Shown: positions 5,148 through 12,284 of the stretch, piece after piece
Layout: each line of letters starts with the position of its first letter
How positions within the stretch are numbered: the first letter of the stretch is position 1
DNA from: Thermoanaerobaculales bacterium
GTDB taxonomy: Bacteria > Acidobacteriota > Thermoanaerobaculia > Thermoanaerobaculales > Sulfomarinibacteraceae
Assembly: GCA_029932545.1 (NCBI GenBank)
Contig: JAOZPW010000098.1
Span: forward strand, 1-12,284
Length of the DNA: 12,284 bases
Reading direction: 5' to 3'
Notes under the pieces: model-generated
Databases searched by the model: none
The model's input: only the letters and a program-made list of their open reading frames with translations
Told to the model about the DNA's origin: nothing
Program-made: the position numbers and the translations under genes

Positions 5148-6059
5148 ATGGTGACCCTGCTTCGCATCATTCGGACACTGATGATCCGGTTGACGCCCCG
5201 GACGGCGACGAGGATTGGGACAGCACTGGGTCTTTTCGGCTATCACGTCGTCCGGATCCGGAGAGCGCTGGTCGAGGAGCAGATGAGCCGTGCCCTTGAC
5301 CGATCGCGATCTGATCCTGATCTCAAGCTCTTGGTTCGTGCCAATTTCGTGCACTACGGTCTGCTGGTCGTGGAATTTTTCCGGATCAGACTGCTGAGTC
5401 AATCACCCCTTGAGTCGGCAGTGCGATTCGAAGGTGAAAACCACCTGAAGGATGCGCTGGCCGGGGGAAAGGGGACTTTGGTTCTCAGTGCTCATTTGGG
5501 CAACTTCGATGTGTCGGCAGCCGCGTTGGCCCTTCGGGGTTTTCCCGTGATGATCGTTTCCAAGCCATTGAAGGCGAAAGGCATGGAAAGATTCTGGATG
5601 GAGGAGCGGTCGGCTTCAGGGCTCCAGATCAGGCTCAATCATGGGTCCATCAGGGATATTCTCAAAGCATTGAAAGACGGCAAGGCCGTGGTGTTTGTCC
5701 TGGACCAGTACGCCAGCGCGGAGCAGATTTGGGTGGAATTCTTCGGTCGGCCGGCCTCGACGCTGCCGGCTCCGGCAGTCCTGACCCAGCGGACCGGCGC
5801 TCCGGTTGTACCGGTCTTCACCCATCGTCAAGCCGACGGCACTCATGTTGTCGAGATCCAACCGGCGTTAGTGATTGAAGAATACGAGGATCGGGATCAG
5901 ACGATCGAGCACAACACCCAGCGATACACGGCGGTCATCGAGACAGCCATCCGGCGGCACCCGGAGCAGTGGACCTGGATTCACAAGCGTTGGAAGGGAC
6001 CGCAGTTGGCCCGTACTCTTCAAAAAAGACAGATGGACCCGACAAAAACCCGGGACTGA
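5148..6059 (+). CDS. LpxL/HtrB-family lipid A (lysophospholipid-type) acyltransferase
   Basis: A 303-residue inner-membrane acyltransferase of the LpxL/HtrB/LpxM group, which attaches secondary acyl chains to lipid A or related lipids. The HX4D active site is S-A-H-L-G-N-F-D (H116, D121). Further family hallmarks follow: L-D-Q-Y (185-188), F-F-G-R-P-A-S-T-L-P-A-P-A (198-210), G-A-P-V-V-P-V-F (217-224) and the C-terminal H-P-E-Q-W-T-W-I-H-K-R-W-K (271-283). The basic, hydrophobic N-terminus (1-35) is the usual membrane-associated helix. It starts 12 nt after the methyltransferase stop with only a weak ribosome site, consistent with translational coupling; another ATG at 5137 is closed by a stop after three codons. 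Homologues act in lipid A synthesis, but some act on other glycolipids, so the exact substrate is inferred. Confidence 0.9.
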   Translation: MVTLLRIIRTLMIRLTPRTATRIGTALGLFGYHVVRIRRALVEEQMSRALDRSRSDPDLKLLVRANFVHYGLLVVEFFRIRLLSQSPLESAVRFEGENHLKDALAGGKGTLVLSAHLGNFDVSAAALALRGFPVMIVSKPLKAKGMERFWMEERSASGLQIRLNHGSIRDILKALKDGKAVVFVLDQYASAEQIWVEFFGRPASTLPAPAVLTQRTGAPVVPVFTHRQADGTHVVEIQPALVIEEYEDRDQTIEHNTQRYTAVIETAIRRHPEQWTWIHKRWKGPQLARTLQKRQMDPTKTRD

Positions 6060-6065
6060 GATTTC

Positions 6066-6113
6066 AACCTAAACTGAGCGATTCTCATCCGCCAGAATCG
6101 TTCAGATTAGGTT
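6066..6113. terminator. Bidirectional terminator-like hairpin between convergent genes
   Basis: Arms 6066-6085 and 6094-6113 match at 18 of 20 positions (one mismatch, and one G-U wobble on the plus strand) around an 8-nt loop. The structure fills almost the whole gap between the acyltransferase stop (6059) and the RND pump stop (6117, minus strand). That placement strongly suggests a shared terminator serving both directions, although neither side has a long T run. Confidence 0.7.
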
Positions 6114-6116
6114 CGC

Positions 6117-9100
6117 CTATTCGTTCTCCACCGCCTCCGCCTCGACCTCCGCGCTCCGTCCTGCCTTGCCTCGCCCTCTCCGCATCCACGATGTCGCCTG
6201 ATCCATGTAGGCATAGACACAGGGCACTACAAAGAGGGTCAAGAGTGTCGAAGTCGTCATGCCGCCGGCGGTGGCGATTGCCATCGGTGCACGGGCTTCG
6301 CCGCCCTCTCCCAAAGCCAGTGCGACGGGTAAGACGCCGAAGACCATTGACACGGCGGTCATCAGGATGGGCCGCAATCGGATAGGGCAGGCCTGTTTCA
6401 GGGCCGCGATACGATCGAGCCCACTCTCCTGCTTCTGGATCGTCAGGTCGACCAGCAGGATGGAGTTCTTGGTCACCAGGCCGAAGAGCAGGATGATGCC
6501 GATGACCGACATGATGTTCAACGTGTCGCCGGTAATCCACAAGGCCAACAGGGCGCCGACCATTGCCGGCGGCAGGGCAAACATGATGGTGAAGGGATGG
6601 AGCATCGAGTCGAACTGGCTGGCCAGAAGCATATAGACGATCAAGAGAGCCAGTCCCAGGGCGAAGATCAGCGCCTGCCCGGTCTGGGCGAATTCCTCCG
6701 CCTGCCCCGAGGTCTTGGCCCGGTAACCTTCCGGCAGTTCCTCGGCCAGGATGGTGTCGGTGATCTTCAGCGCCTCGTCAAGGGCCAGGCCCTCGAGGTT
6801 GGCCGTCAAGAGAAGCGAGCGCTGTCGGTCGGTCCGGGTGATGGCGATAGGTCCTGCCCCGTTGGAGATCGAGACCACGCTGTCCAATCGGATCATGTTG
6901 CCCGAAGGCGTGCGCACCATCAGCGCGCCGATATCCTCGGGCCGCCTGGCCTGAGATGGCAGCACCTTGATGCGCACGTCGTGCCTCTTGCCTTCGGTGG
7001 TGAAGGAGCCGACCTCCCGTCCGGCGATCAGGGCATAGACGGTCTCGAAGATCGTTGCGGCATCTAAGCCGAGGTCGTGGGCCCGTTCGCGGTCAATGTG
7101 CACAAAGAGCTGAGGTTGTTCCAGATCGAGATTGGTGTCGATGTCGACGAAGCCTTCGGTTGCCTCAAGTCGCTCGACCACTCTTCGGCCGATGCGGTCC
7201 AATTCGTCCAGTTCCGGCCCGCGGATCGAGTAGGACAAGGCCCACTCGGCGCCCTCGGAGCTGACGTTGTAGAAGCTGAACTCGACGACCCGAGCCGTCA
7301 CTTCGGTTACCGCTGTCAGGTCTTGACGCAGGCGGGAGACGATTTCTGCCTGTGAGAGTTTGCGCTGGTCGGGCTTGATCATCCGGCAGAACATGATGCC
7401 GGAATTGACCTGGCCGCGTTCTTCCAGATCGACGGCCGAGAAGCCTGAACGTACCTCCGGCTGGGACAATACGATGCGCTCCACCGCCTGCATCGCCCGG
7501 TCCATTGCCGGCAGGGAGATGCCCACCGGGCCCTCGATGACCACCATGAACATTGACATGTCCTCGGCAGGGGCAAACTCGCCTCCGATCAAGGGAACCA
7601 GAATGAAGAGGGCGACGAGAAGCACAACACTGGTGCTGATGAGGGTCAGCATCTTGTGGCGAAGGACCAACCCCAGCGATTTGGCGTAGAGGCGCTCCAG
7701 CCACTGGAAGGCATCTTCTAAAATCTCGTACAGCAGGCCGTGCTTCTTCCGAACCGTCAGCATTCTGGAACACAGCATCGGCGTCAGGGTCAGAGCGACG
7801 AAGAGGGAGACCAGGATGGCGACCGAGACCGACACACCGAATTCGAAGAGGAATTGCCCGATCATGCCCTTCATGTAGGCGACCGGAAGGAAGACCGCGG
7901 CAATGGAGAAGGTTGCGGCCATCGCCGCCAGAGCGATTTCCTTCGTACCCTTGCGAGCGGCTTCATAGGGCTCTTCGCCCTCTTCCTGGTGGCGGAAGAT
8001 GTTTTCCAACACGACGATGGCGTCGTCGATGACCACCCCGACCGAAAGTGCCAGGGCCAGGGTCGTCATGTTGTTGAGGGAGAAGCCGAAGGCTCGCATG
8101 AAACCAAAGGTTGCAATCAACGAAGTCGGGATGGCCAAGGAGACGATGAAGGTCGAGCGCCATGACCTGAGAAAGACGAAAACGACCAGGATGGCCAGGA
8201 TGGCCCCGTAGGCGATGTCGAACTGAACATTGGAGATGGAGTTTTCGACGTATTCGGCGCCGTCGAAGGCGACGTCCCAGGACAGGCCTTCGGGGAACTC
8301 GGCCTCAAGTTCATGCATGCGTTCGATGGCGCCCCGGTTGACGTCGACCAGATTGGCGCCGGAGCGGGGGGCGACGCCCAGGCCCAGCGTCGGCTGCATG
8401 TTGTAGCGTCCCAGACCGCGTTCATCGGCGATGCCGTCGGTGGCATAGCCGACGTCGGAGAGCCTGATCGGCCGGCCGTCGATGGTCGCTACAATCATCC
8501 TGTCGAAGTCTTCAATCGAAGCGAAGAGCCCGAGATTCCGGACGGCCAACTCGGTGTTCTCACCTTCGATGATGCCGCCGGGCAGTTCCAAATTCTCCCG
8601 GCCGATCGCCGCGATGACATCGTTGACGCTCAACTTGTGCGCCGCCAGGCGATCGCGGTCGATCCAGATGCGTACCATGCGCTCCCGGAAGCCGCCCATG
8701 AAGATGTTGCCGACCCCGGCAACCGACTGGAGTTTCGGTTTGATCACCTGGTCGGCGTAATCAGACAATGTTCGATTATCCAGACCCGATAACGCAATCC
8801 ACAGCATCGGCTGAGAGTTGATATCCATCTTTTGCACGATCGGCTGTTCCGCGTCCAGGGGCAATTGACCCACGGCGCCGGAGACCTTGTCGCGTACGTC
8901 CTGGGCGGCGATGTTGATCTCCCGGTCGAGAGTGAAGGTGACGGTGATCTGGGAAACGCCCTGGCCCGAGAACGACGTGAGGCTCTTGATGCCTTCGATC
9001 GTATTGACCGCCGATTCCAAGACATCGGTGACGTCTGATTCCATCACCTCGGGGGAGGCCCCCGGCAGGATCGTGATGATGGTGACGATGGGCACGTCCA

Positions 9101-9218
9101 GGGACGGCAGGAGATTGACCGGGAGGGTCTGGTAGCCGAGCACACCGAAGACGACCAGCGCCAACATCAGCATCAGCGTGAAAACCGGACGGCGGATTGC
9201 GATTTCCGAAAGATTCAT
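6117..9218 (-). CDS. RND efflux pump inner-membrane transporter (AcrB/MexB-like, HAE1 type)
   Basis: A complete 1033-residue proton-driven drug/solute exporter, the usual size for the family. It opens with M-N-L-S-E-I-A-I-R-R-P-V-F (the cytoplasmic helix and TM1) and shows the duplicated layout: TM segments near 14-34, 335-480 and 525-545 in the first half, then 848-1005 in the second, with two large periplasmic loops between. The proton-relay acids are present in TM4, G-V-V-I-D-D-A-I-V-V (D398, D399), with the partner lysine in TM10, G-L-V-T-K-N-S-I (K917). G-E-F-A-P (546-550) and A-S-Q-F-D-S (866-871) are also typical. GGGGGAG precedes the start by about 8 nt. It is third in the operon after the TolC-like channel and the adaptor, but 178 nt separate it from the adaptor, filled by a hairpin repeat. 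Drug or lipid substrate is unknown; a multidrug role is inferred from family resemblance. Confidence 0.96.
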   Translation of the reverse strand: MNLSEIAIRRPVFTLMLMLALVVFGVLGYQTLPVNLLPSLDVPIVTIITILPGASPEVMESDVTDVLESAVNTIEGIKSLTSFSGQGVSQITVTFTLDREINIAAQDVRDKVSGAVGQLPLDAEQPIVQKMDINSQPMLWIALSGLDNRTLSDYADQVIKPKLQSVAGVGNIFMGGFRERMVRIWIDRDRLAAHKLSVNDVIAAIGRENLELPGGIIEGENTELAVRNLGLFASIEDFDRMIVATIDGRPIRLSDVGYATDGIADERGLGRYNMQPTLGLGVAPRSGANLVDVNRGAIERMHELEAEFPEGLSWDVAFDGAEYVENSISNVQFDIAYGAILAILVVFVFLRSWRSTFIVSLAIPTSLIATFGFMRAFGFSLNNMTTLALALSVGVVIDDAIVVLENIFRHQEEGEEPYEAARKGTKEIALAAMAATFSIAAVFLPVAYMKGMIGQFLFEFGVSVSVAILVSLFVALTLTPMLCSRMLTVRKKHGLLYEILEDAFQWLERLYAKSLGLVLRHKMLTLISTSVVLLVALFILVPLIGGEFAPAEDMSMFMVVIEGPVGISLPAMDRAMQAVERIVLSQPEVRSGFSAVDLEERGQVNSGIMFCRMIKPDQRKLSQAEIVSRLRQDLTAVTEVTARVVEFSFYNVSSEGAEWALSYSIRGPELDELDRIGRRVVERLEATEGFVDIDTNLDLEQPQLFVHIDRERAHDLGLDAATIFETVYALIAGREVGSFTTEGKRHDVRIKVLPSQARRPEDIGALMVRTPSGNMIRLDSVVSISNGAGPIAITRTDRQRSLLLTANLEGLALDEALKITDTILAEELPEGYRAKTSGQAEEFAQTGQALIFALGLALLIVYMLLASQFDSMLHPFTIMFALPPAMVGALLALWITGDTLNIMSVIGIILLFGLVTKNSILLVDLTIQKQESGLDRIAALKQACPIRLRPILMTAVSMVFGVLPVALALGEGGEARAPMAIATAGGMTTSTLLTLFVVPCVYAYMDQATSWMRRGRGKAGRSAEVEAEAVENE

Positions 9219-9264
9219 GCAGCGCTCTCCCCCATCGTTGTAGGATCAAACCAAAAACACTTGA

Positions 9265-9358
9265 ACCACAGAGACACAGAGGACACAGAGAAGGACAGCA
9301 CAGAGGTTGTCTTCCGGCTGCTCTCAGTGTTCCTCTGTGCCCTCTGTGTCTCTGTGGT
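9265..9358. repeat. 94-bp CACAGAG-type inverted repeat inside the efflux operon
   Basis: Arms 9265-9290 and 9333-9358 are complementary at 25 of 26 positions, beginning ACCACAGAGACACAGAGG and built from CACAGAG units, around a 42-nt loop. Sequences of this style recur as dispersed intergenic repeats in many environmental bacterial genomes, where they are often mistranslated into small T-T-E-T-Q-R-type proteins; that statement is from general familiarity. Here the element lies in the 178-nt gap between adaptor and pump genes, so the mRNA would carry a very stable stem there. The 9219-9264 flank shows nothing beyond the pump ribosome site. Confidence 0.75.
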
Positions 9359-9381
9359 GAATTCATTTGAAGTCCCCACTG

Positions 9382-9397
9382 ACAGCTGAGAGCTTCT
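9382..9397 (-). repeat. Second copy of a 16-nt post-stop repeat
   Basis: ACAGCTGAGAGCTTCT occurs exactly at 9382-9397 and at 648-663. Both copies lie directly downstream of a minus-strand stop codon, that of the adaptor gene here and of pckA there, each reaching one or two bases into the stop. An exact 16-nt match in the same position relative to two unrelated genes is unlikely by chance in 12 kb and suggests a dispersed repeat family. Confidence 0.5.
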
Positions 9398-10470
9398 CAC
9401 CTCACAACCTCGACGGGCAGGTCCCGCGAGAGGCCGGCGACGTCGGAGATTACTCGCTCATCCTCAACGAGGCCGGAGACGATCTCAATCATGCCGTCGT
9501 CCCGCAGTCCGGTCTGAATACGCCTGACGGCAATCCGGCCGTCCTGGGCCAGATAGACCTTGGGTGTGTCGGAGGTCAGGATGGCGGAGACCGGCAGCCA
9601 CAGACTTTGCACGACGTCGGGCGCCTCCAGGGTCACGTTTGCGAACATTCCGGGTTTGAGGCCCTCGGCCGGGGCAGTCCCGATGACCTCGAACGAGCGA
9701 CTGGCTTCCTGGACCACAGGGTCGATCGAGTAGAGCCTGGCCCGGCGTGGCGGCTGATGGGGAACGACTGTGAAGTCGAATCCGTCCAGGCCCTGCAGGG
9801 CCATGACCCAATGGGAGGGAACCCTGGCGACAATCTTCACCTTGGTACCGAGAGCCACCTCCAGCAGGTCCTGGCCGACATCGGCCCACTGGCCGGCGAC
9901 CACCGAACGGCCGATGACGGCGCCCGCGGCAGGTGCGCGAATGACCGAGACTTCGTAGTCGTGTTGGGCCAGATCCCGGGCGGCGACGGCTTCGAGCAAT
10001 GCAGCGGCGGCCAGGTCATGGTTGGCCTGGGCCTGATCGAACGCCGCCTGGGGGATGGTCTTGTCCGAGACCAGATCCTCTTTTCGTTCGAGCTCGCGGC
10101 GGGCCAGTTCCAGGGAGGCCTTGGCGGCCTGAATCCGCGCCTCAGCCTGGCGGAGCCGCAGCTCGAAGGTCCTGCGATCGACCGAGAGAAGGGGCTGTCC
10201 TTGAGATACCTTGTCTCCGACCTCGACATTGATTTTCTCAACCCTGCCCGCGACCTCGGAAGAGATTCTGACGGTATCAAAGGCCCTGATTTCGCCGACC
10301 AGGGCGACCGATGGCCGTTCCTCTCGGACTTCCGGCACGATCTCCGTGACCTTCCTCGGCTCGAGGTTGCGGTCAAGGCTCTCTCTAGCGGTGGCGGGAT
10401 CCTCGGAACTCGGATGACAGGCCGCCAGGCCCAATGTCAGGATCAGTACTGATAGAGATTTCGATTGCAC
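9397..10470 (-). CDS. RND efflux periplasmic adaptor (membrane fusion protein), lipoprotein
   Basis: A 357-residue AcrA/MexA-like adaptor that bridges the pump and the outer-membrane channel. With the GTG start at 10470 the N-terminus is a lipoprotein signal, S-V-L-I-L-T-L-G-L-A-A-C with the lipobox cysteine at residue 18, anchoring it to the inner membrane. Two lipoyl half-motifs (about 68-98, S-S-E-V-A-G-R-V; and 176-206, V-I-R-A-P-A-A-G-A-V-I-G) flank an alpha-hairpin (about 100-172). A beta-barrel follows with L-K-P-G-M-F-A-N-V (271-279), then a membrane-proximal domain. The frame is open to 10617, but the ATG there lies inside the upstream gene and would bury the signal peptide. GTG is right because GAGGAG sits 7 nt before it and the lipoprotein signal follows. 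The upstream channel gene ends 4 nt before this start. Confidence 0.93.
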   Translation of the reverse strand: MQSKSLSVLILTLGLAACHPSSEDPATARESLDRNLEPRKVTEIVPEVREERPSVALVGEIRAFDTVRISSEVAGRVEKINVEVGDKVSQGQPLLSVDRRTFELRLRQAEARIQAAKASLELARRELERKEDLVSDKTIPQAAFDQAQANHDLAAAALLEAVAARDLAQHDYEVSVIRAPAAGAVIGRSVVAGQWADVGQDLLEVALGTKVKIVARVPSHWVMALQGLDGFDFTVVPHQPPRRARLYSIDPVVQEASRSFEVIGTAPAEGLKPGMFANVTLEAPDVVQSLWLPVSAILTSDTPKVYLAQDGRIAVRRIQTGLRDDGMIEIVSGLVEDERVISDVAGLSRDLPVEVVR

Positions 10471-10474
10471 GGTG

Positions 10475-11815
10475 TTACTCCTCAGAGGCTGTTGGGGCAG
10501 CCAGAATGGCCATGGGGTCAAGATCCGGGAGAGGGCTGATACCGATCGCGTGGCGCAGGGAAATGGCCTGGTATTCGCGTTGCGCCCCGGCGATGATGGC
10601 TGCCGTTTCTGCATCAATTTGTTCTGTTGTGGTCGTCAAGAGGTCGGTTGCGGAGTTCTCGCCGACCCGATAGGCGCGCTCGACCTGTCTGTAGGCCTCG
10701 CGGGCGGCCTCGACACGCTCTTCAGCAGCCTCGTCGGCCGCGACGGCCGCTCGGTGGCCGATGGCGGCCGCATCGACCTGGTTGGCGATGCCTCGGAAAA
10801 TTTCGCGCCCGAGGAACTCCACCTGGCGAAGGTCTTCCCGTGCTTCGGCGACTCTGGCCGACGTTCGGCCACCGTCCCAGATTGGTACCGTCGCCGTCAA
10901 TGCGACCGAGGTCCAGTCCTGGGAGGGGAATGCCGCCTTTTGGCTGTAGTACTGCGCCCGAGCGGTGACCTCGGGCAACCAACCACCCTTCTCGATTTTG
11001 ATCATCAGACCCGCGGCTTGGAGTTGGTTTTCCAGTATCGTGACCTCCAGCCTAGCGTTCAGGGCCTGCTCGACCAACTCTTCGTCGGTTCCCTCCGGTG
11101 CCGGTACATCCCGCAGTGGGGCCAGTTTCTCTATCGGGCCGGCGTCGGTCAATCGCTCGAGGTAACGGAGAGATTTCGCCGCATCGCCTTCGCTTACCAC
11201 CAGTCGTTGATGGGCCGCAGCCCGTTCGGCACGCCAGCGCGCGACATCGGCGGCCGCGGTTTCGCCGACCTCAAAGCGGCGGTTGGCGACGTTGAGTTGG
11301 CTCTCAATCTGTTCGAGGTTCGACGTAGCCACCTCGACGCCTTGGGTGTCGGCCGTCGCCCTCAAGAAGGCAGCGGCAACATCCAGCACCAGATTGTTGG
11401 CAGTCGTCGTCCGTTCGAGCAGGGCCTGGTCCCGTTGGAGCAGCGCGACGTTCCGGGCTCGCCAGGGACGAAGGCCTGAGAACAGCGTTTGCTGGATGTC
11501 GGCACTCCAGCCCCAGTCATTGGAGGGGCGGATGACGAAGCTCTCAGTGGGGGAAAGGGCCAATGTGGCCTCGTCTCCATACCAGGTTGTCGTGCCGTTG
11601 AGTTCCAGGGTGGGCATCAGGACCGAACGGGCCAATCGGATCCTGGCTTCGGCCCGGCGGATATCACTCTCGGTTCGGGCGATTTCTTCGTGGGTCAGGA
11701 GCGCACTCTCAGCCAAATCGCGGAGAGTTGCAGGTGTGGTGCACAGGCCGACAGAGCTGCCGGCCAGGATGATGCCCAGGGTGATAGTGATACATCGAGA
11801 TGTCTTACCGGTCAT
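10475..11815 (-). CDS. TolC-family outer-membrane efflux channel
   Basis: A 446-residue outer-membrane factor and first gene of the efflux operon. After a signal peptide (about 1-25: T-S-R-C-I-T-I-T-L-G-I-I-L-A-G-S-S-V-G-L) come two homologous halves of long alanine- and arginine-rich helices, as in TolC. The duplicated turn motif is visible as R-F-E-V-G-E-T-A-A-A-D-V (180-191) and A-Y-R-V-G-E-N-S-A-T-D-L (381-392). The beta segments fall near 71-115 and 281-315. I prefer the ATG at 11815 to one at 11881 because it has GAGGAG five nt upstream and begins with the signal peptide. A cysteine at residue 25 lacks a proper lipobox, so ordinary signal peptidase I cleavage is likelier than lipidation. 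It should dock with the adaptor and pump encoded downstream to form a tripartite exporter. Confidence 0.93.
   Translation of the reverse strand: MTGKTSRCITITLGIILAGSSVGLCTTPATLRDLAESALLTHEEIARTESDIRRAEARIRLARSVLMPTLELNGTTTWYGDEATLALSPTESFVIRPSNDWGWSADIQQTLFSGLRPWRARNVALLQRDQALLERTTTANNLVLDVAAAFLRATADTQGVEVATSNLEQIESQLNVANRRFEVGETAAADVARWRAERAAAHQRLVVSEGDAAKSLRYLERLTDAGPIEKLAPLRDVPAPEGTDEELVEQALNARLEVTILENQLQAAGLMIKIEKGGWLPEVTARAQYYSQKAAFPSQDWTSVALTATVPIWDGGRTSARVAEAREDLRQVEFLGREIFRGIANQVDAAAIGHRAAVAADEAAEERVEAAREAYRQVERAYRVGENSATDLLTTTTEQIDAETAAIIAGAQREYQAISLRHAIGISPLPDLDPMAILAAPTASEE
10478..10483 (-). promoter_or_regulatory. Ribosome binding site fixing the adaptor GTG start
   Basis: GAGGAG (minus strand) lies 7 nt before the GTG at 10470 and is formed by the last two sense codons of the TolC-like gene. 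It settles the start of the adaptor and implies translational coupling between the two genes. Confidence 0.75.
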
Positions 11816-11860
11816 GAGCACTCCTCGCCGACAGCCAGATACGTACAAGTTCGGTCGAAG

Positions 11861-11881
11861 TTGCGGTTCCAGCGGCCGCAA
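11861..11881 (-). promoter_or_regulatory. Inverted repeat in the leader of the efflux operon
   Basis: TTGCGG and CCGCAA form a perfect 6-bp inverted repeat with a 9-nt spacer, between the predicted promoter and the TolC-like start. It could be an operator or a leader hairpin. With so short an arm it could also be chance. Confidence 0.25.
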
Positions 11882-11898
11882 TCATCGTACCGAAACGC

Positions 11899-11926
11899 AT
11901 GATACGAGACCTGGCGGAAACCTCAA
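11899..11926 (-). promoter_or_regulatory. Candidate sigma-70-type promoter of the efflux operon
   Basis: On the minus strand a TTGAGG box (11921-11926) is followed after 16 bp by TATCAT (11899-11904), matching the consensus at 4 and 5 of 6 positions. Transcription would begin near 11892 and give a leader of about 77 nt before the TolC-like ATG. No regulator gene lies next to the operon in this window. Confidence 0.45.
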
Positions 11927-11967
11927 CTAGAAGCAACCTCTCTTGAGAATGGGTACACTTCTGGCCG

Positions 11968-12284
11968 ATGAAGAATTTTGCGGCGCTCAAGGTGTTGATG
12001 GCGGTGGGTCTGCCGGCCGTTGTAGCCGCGTTGTCGATCGGTGGATGTGCCGCCAAGTCGTCAATTGACACTGGCAAGGTCCGACGGGTCGTTCTGGTGG
12101 TTGTTGACACAATGCGTGGTGATTATCTGGCCTGTGCCGGTGGACCGGTTGCCACGCCGAATCTGGATGCCCTGGCAGCCCGAGGTGTGCGTTTTTCGCA
12201 GGCTCGGACCCACATTCCGATCACGGGCCCCAGCCACTCCAGTCTCTTCACCGGGCTCTTGCCCTCCGAGCACGGGGTTCTCAA
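11968..12284 (+). CDS. Sulfatase/alkaline-phosphatase superfamily lipoprotein (N-terminal part)
   Basis: The reading frame is open from 11968 to the right edge: 105 full codons, with no stop. It begins M-K-N-F-A-A-L-K followed by a hydrophobic stretch and a lipobox, L-S-I-G-G-C (cysteine 27), so the protein should be a lipoprotein. R-R-V-V-L-V-V-V-D-T-M-R-G-D-Y-L (39-54) is the first metal-binding strand of the sulfatase fold (D47); T-P-N-L-D-A-L-A-A-R-G-V-R-F (63-76) is equally typical. The active-site motif reads I-T-G-P-S-H-S-S-L-F-T-G (85-96): where classical sulfatases have Cys or Ser (C-x-P-S-R) it has threonine, as in phosphoglycerol or phosphoethanolamine transferases and related lipoprotein enzymes. 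It may therefore not be a true sulfatase. No clear ribosome site precedes 11968; an ATG at 11998 has AAGG 5 nt upstream but loses the basic signal-peptide start. Confidence 0.88.
   Translation, partial: MKNFAALKVLMAVGLPAVVAALSIGGCAAKSSIDTGKVRRVVLVVVDTMRGDYLACAGGPVATPNLDALAARGVRFSQARTHIPITGPSHSSLFTGLLPSEHGVL

Noticed and set aside
6117..9218. Heavy-metal (CusA-type) or SecDF-type identity for the RND pump
   Set aside because: The proton-relay pattern D-D in TM4 and K in TM10 and the overall layout fit the HAE1 multidrug type, and the methionine-rich copper relay is not apparent.
9265..9358. CRISPR array suggested by repeated CACAGAG units
   Set aside because: The units are part of two inverted arms, not regularly spaced direct repeats with unique spacers, and no cas gene is present.
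8776..9400. Small proteins encoded across the CACAGAG repeat (Q-R-H-R-G-H-R-G and T-T-E-T-Q-R types)
   Set aside because: These are translations of a dispersed DNA repeat, frequently misannotated as hypothetical proteins.
9367..10452. 361-codon open frame on the plus strand over the adaptor gene
   Set aside because: It is antisense to a well-supported adaptor, has no recognisable domain, and is expected from GC-rich codon structure.
10472..11479. 335-codon plus-strand open frame over the TolC-like gene
   Set aside because: Mirror of a clear coding region, with no domain features.

Overview
The window looks like chromosomal DNA from a high-GC Gram-negative bacterium. It encodes a TolC-type outer-membrane channel, two predicted lipoproteins and an LpxL/HtrB-type acyltransferase, all of which presuppose an outer membrane. 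No rRNA or taxon-specific marker is present. The gene styles (short TA modules, OMF-MFP-RND gene order, a lipoprotein sulfatase-fold enzyme with a P-S-H-S-S-L-F-T-G motif, CACAGAG-type dispersed repeats) would fit Acidobacteriota or a former deltaproteobacterial lineage, but that placement is only an inference.

Layout, left to right. (1) 1-327, minus strand: the start of a PIN-domain toxin, cut by the window edge, preceded by its Phd/YefM-family antitoxin and a palindromic operator. (2) About 330-660: no convincing gene; the right half is built from nested inverted repeats that run up to the pckA stop codon. (3) 662-3534, minus: a fold-type-I aminotransferase (aspartate aminotransferase-like) overlapping by 4 nt the start of ATP-dependent PEP carboxykinase (pckA). 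Together they would turn aspartate into oxaloacetate and then PEP. (4) 3535-3699: a divergent intergenic region with three separate perfect inverted repeats. (5) 3700-4301, plus: a VapB/VapC toxin-antitoxin pair, ending in a 17-bp hairpin that overlaps the vapC stop. (6) 4377-6059, plus: a SpoU/TrmH-family RNA 2'-O-methyltransferase followed 12 nt later by an LpxL/HtrB-like lipid acyltransferase. (7) 6066-6113: a 20-bp hairpin between convergent genes, probably a two-way terminator. (8) 6117-11815, minus: a complete tripartite RND efflux operon in the order TolC-like channel, lipoprotein periplasmic adaptor, inner-membrane pump, with a 94-bp hairpin repeat inserted between adaptor and pump. 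(9) 11968 to the right edge, plus: the start of a lipoprotein of the sulfatase/alkaline-phosphatase superfamily, divergent from the efflux operon.

Most of the window is well-understood biology. The least explained parts are non-coding: the nested-repeat element at 483-660, the 16-nt sequence found in two copies immediately after two minus-strand stop codons, the intra-operon hairpin at 9265-9358, and the three palindromes packed between the aminotransferase and vapBC. I found no convincing evidence of an entirely new multi-gene system.
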